From NCBI GenBank assembly GCA_039545315.1, contig BCIM01000001.1:3691783-3755782 (forward strand): DNA of 64,000 bases. The letters are read 5' to 3'. The notes beneath the pieces were generated by a model. That model searched no databases and was not told where the DNA came from. It saw only the letters and a list, made by a program, of their open reading frames with translations. Positions 47,101-58,010 of the stretch are shown here, in pieces. Positions within the stretch are counted from its first letter, which is position 1, and each line of letters starts with the position of its first letter. This DNA comes from Kondoa malvinella (lineage: Eukaryota > Basidiomycota > Agaricostilbomycetes > Agaricostilbales > Kondoaceae). Made by a program: the position numbers and the translations under genes.

Positions 47101-49067
47101 ATGAACGAAGCCTTTCTTGAGCTGTTGCGCAAACAAGACTTCGCCGTGGTTCCAGTGTCAATTCTCGATTTACCCCAGCGAAGCAATAAAATAAGGAGGC
47201 AAGAGGTTCAAGCTCTGACTCAGCAGCTCTATTCAGACTATAGCGCCGAAAAAGCTATCATTCGATACGAAATAGCGCTCACGGCAGCTCCGAGGGCGTA
47301 TCGTCAGCAGGTTGAAGCCACCAAGCTTGTAGACCACTCGAGTGCTGAGACGACAGACGTTGTCGAGGTACCGCCTCACATATTATGCCGACCTATGCCC
47401 GTTGCCATCGGCTCAGAGGAAGACTTTCGCGATATCTTTGCTCATCTGGCGAGCGCATCCAGCGCGGATGGGCAGATCAACCTGGCTCAAGAGGCAGTCT
47501 ATCACAGTCGTGCGGCACTCTATTGCTCAGTACCAAACTCCAGCTGATATGAGCAGCCTTTACTGAGTACAAACGCGGAATCATCTACCAAGATGGCCGA
47601 CTCGATCTCTGCAAAATGGGTGTTGGTCCTACCTTCATTAACCAGCTCGTGGGCTCTCTCGAAAGCGACAAGCAGGTCAAGCAGGTCAAACAGTTTCTTC
47701 TAGGCAACAATGTCATCACAGATTCTGGAGCGAGAAGGATTGCTCGCTTTATTAACGTCACCCCGATAGGATGGAGACTTGGTATCTGGCTGGTAATTTG
47801 ATCAAATTCGAAGGTCTGAAGGAGCTTGCGGCAGCTTTGAAGCACAGTCAGGCTTTGACAAATTTATGGCTGAAGCGAAATCCACTGGGAAAAGAAGCCG
47901 GTCAAGTGCTGGGAGATCTCTGCATGACTTCGTCCTCTCTTTGAACACTCGATCTGGAATACTGTAATCTAGGGGATGAAGGCATCACCAATCTATTTTG
48001 GAGACTCAGCGCACAACCATCAAGTCTCCAGACGCTCTATATCTCGGCCAATGTCTTTGGTTGGCGAGCTTGTACATCTATAGGAGACTATCTCGGATCT
48101 TCGGGTTGTCGGTTGACGGGTCTATACATGGCAAACAACCGCTTGAACGACGACGGGTTGTATTTCTTCTGCGCGGGTCTCAAGCAGAACAAAACACTCT
48201 TGCGCCTCAAACTTGCTTCCTGTGGCTTTTCACCAATTTTGGATTAGATTCGTTGGCGAATGCTTTGCAGCTTCATCCTAGTATCATGCTTCTTGACGTT
48301 TCGTGAGTGTGTTTCTCGTTTCTTTAAACTACGCTGATTGTTTCCAGGCGATCCACCGGTACCAAAGACCTCAGTGGCCAATTCAACATGTTTGATGACC
48401 GCTGCGTCGAGCCCTTCAGCCGTCTCTGTCGCATCTCGTCTCTTCGCAGTCTTAAAATAGGACTGGCCAATATCAAGCAATCTGCTCTTATGCAGATACA
48501 AGAGGCAGCTATCGCATCAAACCTGGTCTTATTCGATCTGACCCGCCGCAAGACGCCTGCTGAAACGCCAATGTCATCATTGAAGACTCCAAGCGAATTA
48601 CCGCCTTCTCTTTCCTGAAGCGATAGAGTCGTATAAAGATTTCAGCTCAATGATGGGCGCATCTAGATTCATCGAACACGAGATAAGAGGTTGGATCATG
48701 GGCAGAGAAAACATTGGGACGAAGATGGTCCACTCTGGCAGTGGTTGTATAAAATTGAGTGAAGACATCGCTTCTTGTCTGCGTGTTTTGCGCAGGCCGT
48801 CGCGGAAGGGAATGCCAAGAACCGGATGCAATGATCTCAGGACGGATGTATAAGGACGACGATCCAAGCTATGCTCTTTTTCACAATTGCTCGTACTGCG
48901 CCTCTGCGATGTATTGCAGCGTCGAGCGTCAAACGAAAGGTCAGCTGTTGTTCCCGTTCGATCAGCGACCGCGGCTGATATCACCGATAGGCTGGAAAGC
49001 TGGCCATAAAACAGCATGCAATCGACTGGCAAAGGGGCGGAAAGAGATGTCAGCTTGTTCTAAGTGA
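47101..49067 (+). pseudogene. Broken leucine-rich-repeat / MYND zinc-finger gene
   Basis: The reading frame starts at ATG 47101 (MNEAFLELLRKQDFAVVPVS) and, after an intron at about 47495-47555, gives YKRGIIYQDGRLDLCKMGVG. Leucine-rich (RNI-like) repeats follow: KQFLLGNNVITDSGARRIAR, LIKFEGLKELAAALKHSQAL and TLDLEYCNLGDEGITNLFWR. The C-terminus is a MYND finger: CSYCASAMYCSVERQTK, spliced to GWKAGHKTACNRLAKG. Three lesions interrupt the repeats. They are a frame change near 47755-47762, an in-frame TGA at 47942-47944 (expected Arg, CGA to TGA) and a frame change near 48230-48241. Frames also break at about 48620-48780. The reading around each lesion is otherwise well preserved, so decay looks recent. 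Confidence 0.65.
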
Positions 49068-49179
49068 TGCGGAGCTCTTTGCTGTGCTGAGCTGAGTAGA
49101 GATGGGGCGGCATGAAGCGGAAGCGCATGGGAAGGGAGAAGAGACGCTTACTCTCGACTGACTCGCCGACGGAAGCCAT

Positions 49180-49380
49180 TCTGCTTGAAGCAAATCCAAC
49201 GATTTATCATGGCTCCAGAGATCTCTCCGGCATCGCTATCGCTCCCGCACAGCTTTTCTTCGCAGCCAGCTTCGATTACAACCAGCTCCGCATTTCTCGA
49301 AGTGCCCCTGTCTATCTCTTTTCATGCTGTCTCCTTCCTCTTCTTGCACAAGAACAGAAGAGGATGACGAAGAACCCTCT
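49180..49380 (+). repeat. Dispersed direct repeat, copy 1
   Basis: Aligns with 53540-53745 in the same orientation. Shared blocks include GCTTGAAGC(A/G)A..CCAAC(G/A)AT, TGGCTCC(A)GAGATCT, CTTCGCAGCCAGCTTC-like, CAGCTC(C/A)GCATTTCT and CTCGAAGTGC. The two copies flank the FunK1 kinase gene. No coding capacity is conserved between them. Confidence 0.6.
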
Positions 49381-50175
49381 TAGCCTACTTCATCACAATA
49401 TATAGCAATACACAAACTTGCAATATCAAACCCTGTTCGATATTCCGTTCTGAGCTACAGAGCCAGAAGCATTGGAGAAATGCAAAAGGAGCACGCAGTG
49501 CAGAAGGAGATCTACGATAGATCGAAAGAGGAGGGACAGGCTGTGCGAAGTCTTGGGTTTGTGACCGCGAAGGGTGCATTTGCCTAATGTATTGCTGCTA
49601 GAGGCACCGCTAGAGCTGCTCTGAGTCTGTAAAAAGAAAGTGCCAGAGATCCACCGAGTCGCGTTCCCCTACTGTCGGCCAGCGTCTCTTGACGGTTCCT
49701 CCCTCTCTCCACCTTTAACCACGGTCTTCTTTATACCAGGCGCGAACAGGAGATACCCCGTACCCATCGCATTTGATACCAGCAGCTTCCAGTGCAGCGT
49801 ATCCCGAGCACCTCTCTGCGTATCCTTCCTTTGCCTCCGGTGTAGCGAGAATTTTGAACTGAAAGCAAGCTGCTATATGCCAACCCATGCTTGTGCTGAT
49901 CCGTGATCTATGTACATTGATACGCAACCATACTACTTGCACCGACAAAGCGAATGATGCTGCTGACGAATTCATCTGCCTACCCGACGACCTTTCGGGC
50001 ATGTGTCTCTGCGCTTCGGTGCGAGCACGAGGTCAGATCATCGACGTCTAGTTGCTTGAGAGCGATAACAACTCACCTCAAAGGCCACCAACAGAGAAAA
50101 GTTATCATCCTCGATCTTCTGCAATACTCTCCTGCTTGGGAGCATCTGAAGCAGAAGCACATGAGTCGCGGTAGG
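49381..50175. other. Intergenic region
   Basis: About 800 bp downstream of the first repeat copy and of the kinase stop codon. No supported gene. Confidence 0.35.
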
Positions 50176-52684
50176 TCACCAAGCTGACGCCTGCTCACCC
50201 CAATCATCCCAATTGTCCAACGATTCCCCACAAGCTCGCAGCTCTTTCACGGTATCCTTCAGCAACTGGATCACCTCTTGCTGTGCTACCAGCCAGTGCT
50301 CATTCTCAACTCGACAGTGCTCCCGGTCTTCAGGGCGAGGTTCTTCCTCCCAAGCAAGGTCTCGCCAAAACGTTCGCTCTCGCACCCCCGGTAATATACG
50401 ACTCCTTTCCAATTTGTTGAGGAAATTGATCACGATGGCGTAACTTTTGGGCCGAGCCTTCAGCTTTGAGCGAGCACGTAGAGCATCTGTCAACTCTTCG
50501 AACTTCTTCAGGTTGTCTTCTCGGTGTGAAAGCGCTGGTTCTTCCGAGCGTTGCACCGTCTCCTCGGTGCTGTTGCCGACGTTCGGCACTTCCAATTCGA
50601 AATCTTGCTTCGCTTTTGATGTATCGGACGAGACTGACAAATTGGGCGCAGTACTGTTGCTGTTCAATTCAAGCGACGCAATAGGCGAGACCAGAAGATC
50701 AGTGGGTGATGTTGCCGGGCTTGTTGCTGATGCTGCTGATGCTGCTGCTGCTTGTCTGGACGATGATCTGGTCCTGTTGGCCCATACGGAAGGAGGTTGT
50801 GTCGAATCAGCCGAACAGGCAGTTGGAGTAGGGCGAGGCGATGGCGTGTTCCTGACCTCGGCAACCTTGTACAGAGGCCGATCTAACAGCAGATCGTTGA
50901 AAATCTCAAGCAGGAGGTAGATGCATGATTCGCAATCTTGACGAGGGTGAAAGCAGTACATTGAACTGTGTCCAGCTTTAGCGACGGCGTAGGCAACACA
51001 TGATGGAGTAGCCTGTTGCAGATCAGACGCCATCAATCTCAATGTCATCAGCGCGTCCCGGCGTAAGACTGACCGAGATCGGTGTCTGCCTTGATTCGCC
51101 ATCCATCTTCCAATAGGATTGCAATGGCCTGAGGATTCCTTCCGCCCCGGGTATCACCAAGCTTGATGCATCAAAGTCGATGAACCTGCACTTTGGAAAG
51201 TTTGGATCTTCGTCATCCGAATCGCGAACCAGTACGTTCCCAGGCGAGTAATCTCGATGCGATATTCCAAACCCGTTTGCCGCCAAATTAGCTGACCAGC
51301 CATTAGAATGTTCACGGTGGTCAAGAAAAAGGACCTACTCTCACAAATATCGATCCCGAGCTCGAACGTCGCCAGGGGATCCTTGACCGACCTCCTCCCA
51401 ATGCAACGACCAGAACCCAACATGGCGATGGCCCAAAGCTCTCTTTCGGTGTCTTTTGGTGGCGCTTCAGTCTGTCCGGGCGGGTACGTTTCTCTTCTAG
51501 GCGCAACGGCGCAGTCTTTTAATCTCGGGAATCTCGAAGTAAAGTCTTGCAAACGATGTGGAAGTGGACCGTCGAATTGATCTTCAGATGCTGCATCACG
51601 AGCACTTCGATCGGGACAGGATAATCTTTCGCCGGATCTTCAGATCGTTTGTGGTGCTGGGTGGCTAAGTGAGCAAGCTTGATGATCTTGTCGCGCTTGC
51701 CAGGTGTGTCGGTCCGGTAGACAGCAGTGGAGCGACCAAAGTTTTGGTTATGATGCGCAAACATTTCCCATTCTGGACTTTGCATGTTGCCACACTGCGC
51801 CAGTACGTTCTTGAAGTCTTCGTTTCCGGAACNCATTTGGAAAGTTGGCCGACCAGTAAGAGCTGCCAGAGGTATCCGCGAGAGGAATCGCATTGCATCC
51901 ATCACCTCAGTGTATTTGCTCTTGTGCCATTTCTCGATCTCGAAGAAGATGATGCCTTCTCTGGTGTAAGCGAAGAAGGTGAAGATGTCTCTAGTAAACA
52001 AGAAGGCGAATATGACGGAAGAGGAGGGCCGGTGTCGCAAGATATCGCTGCAAGTATGTAGGGTCTGGAAGTATTTGTCTGGCTCTTGACCAACTTTGAG
52101 GACCGGCTTCACTTTTCTTTGTGCATCCTTGATGCGGTCGGACAGCGAGGAGACCTCTGAGCGAGTCAATTCGCCTACGAACAGGGAATGCGTGTACGTC
52201 TTAACCATAGGCCCTTGGTAGCCCACGATGTCGGGTTGTGTCAATTTTGTGCATTGTCGACTCAACTCCAGAGCCTTCTTTGCAAATGCCGCGCTGAACT
52301 TGCTATTCTCCGGAGACGAGATCTGACGGAGCCATCAGATGTGTACGCTAGGTTTCGATGCTGTGAAAAACGCACCTTGTTCAAGACGTCGCAAAATTCA
52401 GACTCGTAGGTCAAGCCTTTGCTGAGAAGCATTTTTTTCAACTCCTTCACTGTGGCTTCGTCAGCACCGGGTGCGTCCTTCTCGGTGTTCGCTAGCGGAG
52501 ATATCGAAATGCTCTGCTCAGCCAGAACCCGCAATAAGGCTCCTAAATTGGCGACCTGCGTGAACTTGTCGGGCGTGTATTCGGCTGCAAGCCTCTGCTC
52601 AGCCAGATCCCCTCGTTTGGATGAGCTGTGGCGCCCTTCGTTGGAGTGTGGTGTTTTGCGCGGGCTTGACGTGTGCCCGGACAT
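50176..52684 (-). CDS. FunK1-type fungal protein kinase
   Basis: Member of the fungal-specific protein-kinase-like family FunK1. The start at 52684 gives MSGHTSSPRKTPHSNEGRHS. A helical N-terminal region (YTPDKFTQVANLGALLRVLA) follows, then an N-lobe-like part (YTREGIIFFEIEKWHKSKYT). The beta-3 Lys is probably in GKRDKIIKLAHLA. The helix-C Glu is in VPIEVLVMQHLK. The catalytic loop is GFGISHRDYSPGNVLV and the metal-binding motif is FIDFDAS (DFD for DFG). Past the kinase core are FHPRQDCESCIYLLLEIFND, a Ser/Ala-rich stretch and a C-terminal helix ending WDDWGEQASAW. About 780 aa in about six exons. A single N at 51834 lies in the coding region. Direct repeats lie on both sides. Confidence 0.78.
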
Positions 52685-53539
52685 TCTGCTTGCTTTTTGA
52701 CAAGTTGACAGCGTTGGCCACTACAGCTCCCAGGAGGGTATATTGATGCACAGGTATCGAGCGCTACAGAGGCGAATGCAGGAGGTGGTGTCACGCGGTC
52801 AAGGGTCGAAATCAAAACAAGCTTTCAAGCGTGCGCTCGGTCAGCTCGCGGTACTCGCATCTGAAGGACTATACAGCCACCAATGTTCCATGGCAGATGC
52901 CACAGCCAGTTTTCGATATCAGCATTGATTTGTCTCACCATGAAACAAGCCAACTCGCTCTGCCTGCCTAAACACAATAATTGACTTGCTGTGTCTGCTA
53001 TAAATCTTGCTGCATGCAGGCGCAGTGTACTTCCAGCGAAACTTGTAATCAATCTCGTACGAGTGCCTCGTCGATATCTATTCTGCATCAGACCCTTCCT
53101 TCAGTCCTCGTGTCATAGACAGATATGACGGCTCCAACTTTCGTTCACTTGACTAGAGCAGACATTTGGTCAATCTACCGAAAGATTGCTCCTCCTCAGC
53201 GGGTGGCGGTCCTTCGCCCATTGTCGTTGCGGACTCGGATGCTCGTCAAGAGGGTATGGCAGGCAAAGCGCCGGGTTATCGCTTAGCTNAGTATTGCCGT
53301 TCTGGTCCGATGTCTGCAGGATATTGACAGCTTGCTCGAGACCATCATGCAAAAGCCAATCATCGTGTTGTGTTGATGACTCAGTCTTATCGCCAAGCGT
53401 CAGGTCTTCCTTGCACTGGCGCACTCATATCGTCGAGCGGGTTGTGCAATACCGCCTGTTCTTCCGGCTTCTCACCATCAATTGATCGAACCAGATGCCA
53501 AAGCTTCAATTCCCACCGGCTCAGCATTTGTTCCACACA
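52685..53539. other. Intergenic region upstream of the kinase gene
   Basis: About 850 bp with no supported gene. It contains an N at 53289 and a short basic frame (53125-53286, 53 aa) that I do not call. Confidence 0.35.
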
Positions 53540-53745
53540 TTCTCGCTTGAAGCGATACCAACAATCTGCCGTGGCTCCGAGATCTTTCTATCAACTCTAT
53601 CCCTCTTATACAGCTTCTTGGACAGCTTTTTCTTGCAGCCAGCTTCCATTCCCACCAGCTCAGCATTTCTTCATCTCCTGCTCCTCGAAGTGCTTGGCCT
53701 AGCTGTTTTACTGCTGTCCCCTTCTTCTTCTCTGCACACAGAACA
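53540..53745 (+). repeat. Dispersed direct repeat, copy 2
   Basis: Partner of 49180-49380 (see there). A shorter internal repeat, ATTCCCACC(G/A)GCTCAGCATTT, occurs at about 53506 and again at about 53648. The stretch from 53746 to 53966 holds only the 3' UTR of the SDR gene. Confidence 0.6.
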
Positions 53746-53966
53746 ACACTTAAGGCCCAGTCACCTCTTCGCAAAGAGCCATAAGGGATTAGTGGAAGCG
53801 CTGTTTATAACAATGTATATAGTCGTGCACTGCATACCAATCAGCTGGACCAGATTGTGCACGGGGTAGGCACTCACTGCTAATGAATACATCTTTCCAG
53901 AGCAATCAATAAGTGGAAGGCATCCTACCACAGAATCAGCATCGACGCAAGCATACCGACTGTGAC

Positions 53967-55227
53967 TCACTGGCACAAAACTCCTCCGTCGATCAATACC
54001 ACGGCTAACACAAAAAATCAGCGGCGATCTACACTCATGGTTTAAAGCACTCACTGCCATTCGCATACGTCTGCTTCTTGTTGACCAGATACAAGATAGC
54101 AGTAGCCATCTCCACGTCTGTCCCTGCGCGGTTCATCGATTCTGGAATAGGTACGCCAATCAATGAGTCGAGCGTTGATTTGCCTTGAGCGTCGGATTCG
54201 CCAGTGACTAATTCGGATGGGAACAGACCCTGAGATAGACTCAGCGAGTGAGGAAGAAAACGCAAGAGGAACATACGGGAGCGAGAACGTTGGCTCTGAT
54301 CTTCGTGCCGAGCAAATGGGTAGCGAGCATTTTTGTCATCTGCGTCAGAGCAGCTTTAGTGCACGAATAGAGCATGCCTGTGTTTCACTCTGTTATCAGA
54401 TGTGTTGATCTAAAGGAAGAACAGCAACTGACCAGCCATTGATTCCCGACCGAAAGCGGCGTTGGAACCGATGGAAACGATTTGAGGTGAGTTTGGTGAT
54501 TTGCCTAGAAGTGGAATGAAAGCGCCGCTCATCTATAAGTCAAGACTGTCATGAGCTTCGCAAGAAAGCTATCCAGTAGAGGCGTACGTAGTAATACGAC
54601 AAGATGTTTAGCTTGAGAAGATCAACTGCTTCTTCATAGTCTGCGCCGAAGATGGCATCGCCGATGGATTGCGCTATCCAGAGGTGAGTAAAAAGGACTG
54701 TCAAACAAAGAGAGACAGCTCACCGCTAGAGTTGTCTTCCGGTTTGAAGCCTGGACCGCCCTTGCCTGCGTTGTTGATCAATCTGTGCGTGTATCAGCAC
54801 AGCTTTTCTGGTCAGCGAGAAAGACAGACTCACACATCGATATAACCTTGCTTGTCTTCGATATGCTTGACCATCGACTTGATAGACTCGTTCGAAGTCA
54901 CATCGCCCTCCAAAGCAATCAAAGACCCGCTAACATCTTTACCGTGCGCTTCAACGGCTTGGTCGAGCTTTTCTTTGCGTCTACCGATAATGTAGACTTT
55001 TGCGCCGTTCTGGCAGAGAGCTTGTGCGATCACTGATCTGATGTGAGTATATTGTATATAAAGGTCATAGAAGACGCACTGAGGCCAATGCCAGTGCCTC
55101 CGCCTATGCATGCGAGCGGCGATCAGCTTTCAACATTTCTTTGTTTTTCTTTCAAAAGTAGTGACGCACCGCTGACGACACAGACGAGACCAGACACATC
55201 AAACAGGTTGGCGAGTGCGAATGCCAT
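53967..55227 (-). CDS. Short-chain dehydrogenase/reductase
   Basis: NAD(P)-dependent classical SDR, substrate unknown. The first exon gives MAFALANLFDVSGLVCVVSG. A 24-nt exon (55080-55103) then supplies the glycine-rich loop GGTGIGL. Next come IAQALCQNGAKVYIIGRRKE, LIALEGDVTSNESIKSMVKH and LINNAGKGGPGF. The catalytic part is IVSIGSNAAFG with YSCTKAALTQMTKML (Tyr-x3-Lys). The substrate-loop side is LAPGLFPSELVTGE, and the end is VVLIDGGVLCQ after a final intron (about 54001-54054). About 290 aa in roughly eight short exons. The 538-bp region between it and the RGS gene is shared upstream sequence. Confidence 0.88.
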
Positions 55228-55765
55228 TATTGGATCGAGTGAGATTTATCAGAATTGACTAGTGTTGTTACGAGAAGAGAGACAGCTTGATCGAAATTGT
55301 CTAGTCTTGGAGAAGTGCAGCCATTACGCTGCAAGCTCACGTCGAAAGAAATGTAGGATGCCGTAGCAAAGTATTCATGGCTTGCATGATCCAAATAGCG
55401 TCGCTTTTATGGCGGCATCAACTTGTCGCGAAAGAGCTACGTCTTCTCTTCTCTTGATATTTCCTTCGCTGCTTTGCCTTTCTTCCTTTCCTTATCGCGT
55501 TGGACATGCATGATATGGCCTTCTGGTCTCTCGGATTTCTGCTCTATGTTGGCCTCTTTTACTCGCATCAACCTGCCAAAGCTACATCTACTGTAGCCCG
55601 CAACCTCGTTCGATCTGACTTTGGTCGACTTTCTAGCAGACGCGGAAGTATATTCGCTGTCACGCATTCTGACGTACACTCTTGGCAATCTCAGTGGTCT
55701 CGTAATAGTTCAGCATCATCGCAGCGACAGATTGTCAGCAAGCCTTGCAACAGCAGCATCGATGT
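55228..55765. other. Divergent intergenic region SDR / RGS gene
   Basis: Contains an open plus frame (about 55509-55740) starting MHDMAFWSLGFLLYVGLFYS. It has no family resemblance and is read as 5' UTR sequence, possibly an upstream ORF. Confidence 0.35.
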
Positions 55766-57918
55766 ATGTCCTCTGAGCCTTCACGCTGCAAGATCAAGCT
55801 GAAGCCAGGCTCAAGCATCAAATTCAGTTCTGAAACACTTCTTCTCTTCGATACTGTTTTCTCGCTCGGACTCGGACGATGCTTATCGAGCGGTTCCAGT
55901 ATGCGCAGCGCGAGTAATGTCTGTGCGCTCTCCTATCCGAGCGGCTGACGTTAACAGGAATCAAGAGATCGAAACGCGTTTCTATTTCAAATTAACTTTG
56001 CGCCTTTTTTCTCACAAGTGTTTCGGCGGTGCAATATGCTCTTCTACCTGCACCCTGACTTCTCAAATGTTGTTGGAAGTGCTTGAAGACAGAAGATGCT
56101 CTCCGCTGACACTCAGCGAGTTTGCCCAGTATTGCCAGCATTACGAACATCGCCTTGGAAAGTGAGCTTTTCACTATCTGCACATGCAATGCTGATCCTA
56201 TGATAGCCTGCAATTTATCCTCTGGATCCGCAACTACAAGCTGCATTTCAACGAGTACGTCTTCGCCCTTCCACGCATAGGATATATTTCTAAAAGCTGA
56301 ACGATGGGATAGTCTCCCTCCAGCTACAAAGGCCTATGCACTTCGTACAATGGATGTAGACGTCGCGCCGCTCAGACCAAGCTATACACGCGCCTTTTCT
56401 GCATCAGCATCGGCGCCATCACGTAATCCAGCAGGTACGATCCTTTGCAAACGTATCAGCATATCGCTGATACGACTGGATGGAATTCTACAGGCAATCC
56501 TCTGGAAATCTCTTTTGTTCAACAAGCGCATCTCCCTTCATCAAATTCTGTTCGACCCTCAGTCGATGCCGCTTCCCTCTCTTCGCTCGATACGAAAACT
56601 ACATCACCTTCCCTGACTGGCATGCTGTCGTTCACTGGCAAATCGCCTGTCTCTTCATTCACTGGCAAATTACCTTCGAGAACCTCATCGAGCGAGAAGG
56701 GTCCGCTTGTTGGGCATAACATTCCGCTTTCGGAGGAAATCTATCGAGTCGTCAAGACTTTTCTCGGGCCTGGAAGTCCTTTAGAGTGCGTGGAGGCTCT
56801 GGAGCATTCGGCATAAGCTGAAGAGCTGGATGTTTTTTTTTCGTACAGACTCACGCTAGATGCACATGTACGAGATGCCGTTTTAGAAGCTTTGGATCTC
56901 GACGTGAATGGTCAGTTCGGTCTCGTCACAACATATCAAGCACTAATGAAGTCGTTGGACCACAGGCTGGCCCAATCTTCCCGTCTTGCCGAAAGTCTTT
57001 TTACCGATTGAGCAAATCTGCATGGGGAATCTGCAAGCTAGCTTTGCGAGATATCTGCAGTTCGTACATGGCGTGAGTATCAGTCTTTGCTCTCAGAAAC
57101 AGTCTCCCTGACAGTCGTGTCACAGAATATCAATAGGCCTCTTCAATTAGGTGAGACCATGTGGTTTTGGCTTCATCCATGTTAGCGCTGATGCGATCAT
57201 ATCATAATCTCACAGTCTGGTGTATGCTACCTCGCTTTCACACTGAAGGATCTTCTGATCAATTAAGCAGACGCTGTCGGGATATCAGCTTGTCTCCTCG
57301 GCATAGCAATATCAACTTTGACGATCCACTACAATGTCCATCGAGGCTGGAGGATGATTGGCGCTATCCTACTTGGAGTTGGAGTCGGCTACTTGTACTC
57401 TGCTTTCCGAAAGTGTAAGCCGGTCCATAAGTTTTCGCAGGAGTCAGGTCTGATGGAATGCGCAGATTGCTCTATCGTTGGCAAACAAGGATCCAAAGAT
57501 GCTAGAAGACAGCTCTGGGCGTAAGCTTTCTGGTCTCAGTCCTTAGTCTGACATCGTGCTCAGATAGTCAACAGATGGGAGCTTGAACAAGTGAATATCG
57601 ACCTAGAACTCAGCACCCGCAGCAATCGCTCTTCCGTAGTCACTGCTCGACCCAGACCGTCAGTCATTCAGCGCCAGCCATCCTGGAATGTGCTTCACTC
57701 TCACGGAACAAAGCTGAAGAAAACTCGACCGACTGTGATTGGGCCTATGAAGCCTATTCTCGATCCATCTGTACTGAAGATGCATCGTTTGATACTGGCT
57801 GGCATTGGTAAGCTTAATCAATTCAAAGGACGTTGATATTGTCTGATTGCGGCTTGCAGCTGGACTGGGATTAGCAACAATCCTCATCTCGGCAGCTATA
57901 ATCATGCCAATGCCTTGA
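55766..57918 (+). CDS. RGS-domain protein with C-terminal membrane segments
   Basis: Regulator of G-protein signalling, possibly of the Rax1/fungal membrane-RGS type. The start at 55766 gives MSSEPSRCKIKLKPGSSIKF. The RGS fold starts LLEVLEDRRCSPLTLSEFAQ and YCQHYEHRLGK, joined by an intron to LQFILWIRNYKLHFNE. Its second half is much later: RVVKTFLGPGSPLE spliced to LTLDAHVRDAVLEALDLDVN, then LPKVFLPIEQICMGNLQASF and ARYLQFVHG. The two halves are separated by a roughly 130-aa Ser-rich insertion. Membrane segments follow (MIGAILLGVGVGYLYSAF and, in the last exon, AGLGLATILISAAIIMPMP). About 600 aa, about eight exons. It converges on the LIM gene with 92 bp between stops. Confidence 0.7.
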
Positions 57919-58010
57919 ATCCGCATACTTAGCATTTTGCATTTCTTGTAACAACTTTAGAGACATTACTTAGACACACGAAAATCATGCTGTTAGATAC
58001 CAATGCATTT

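Noticed and set aside
53125..53286. 53-aa basic ORF starting MTAPTFVHLTRADIW
   Set aside because: Short, no homologue known to me, in a region with an N and repeats. Chance ORFs of this length are common.
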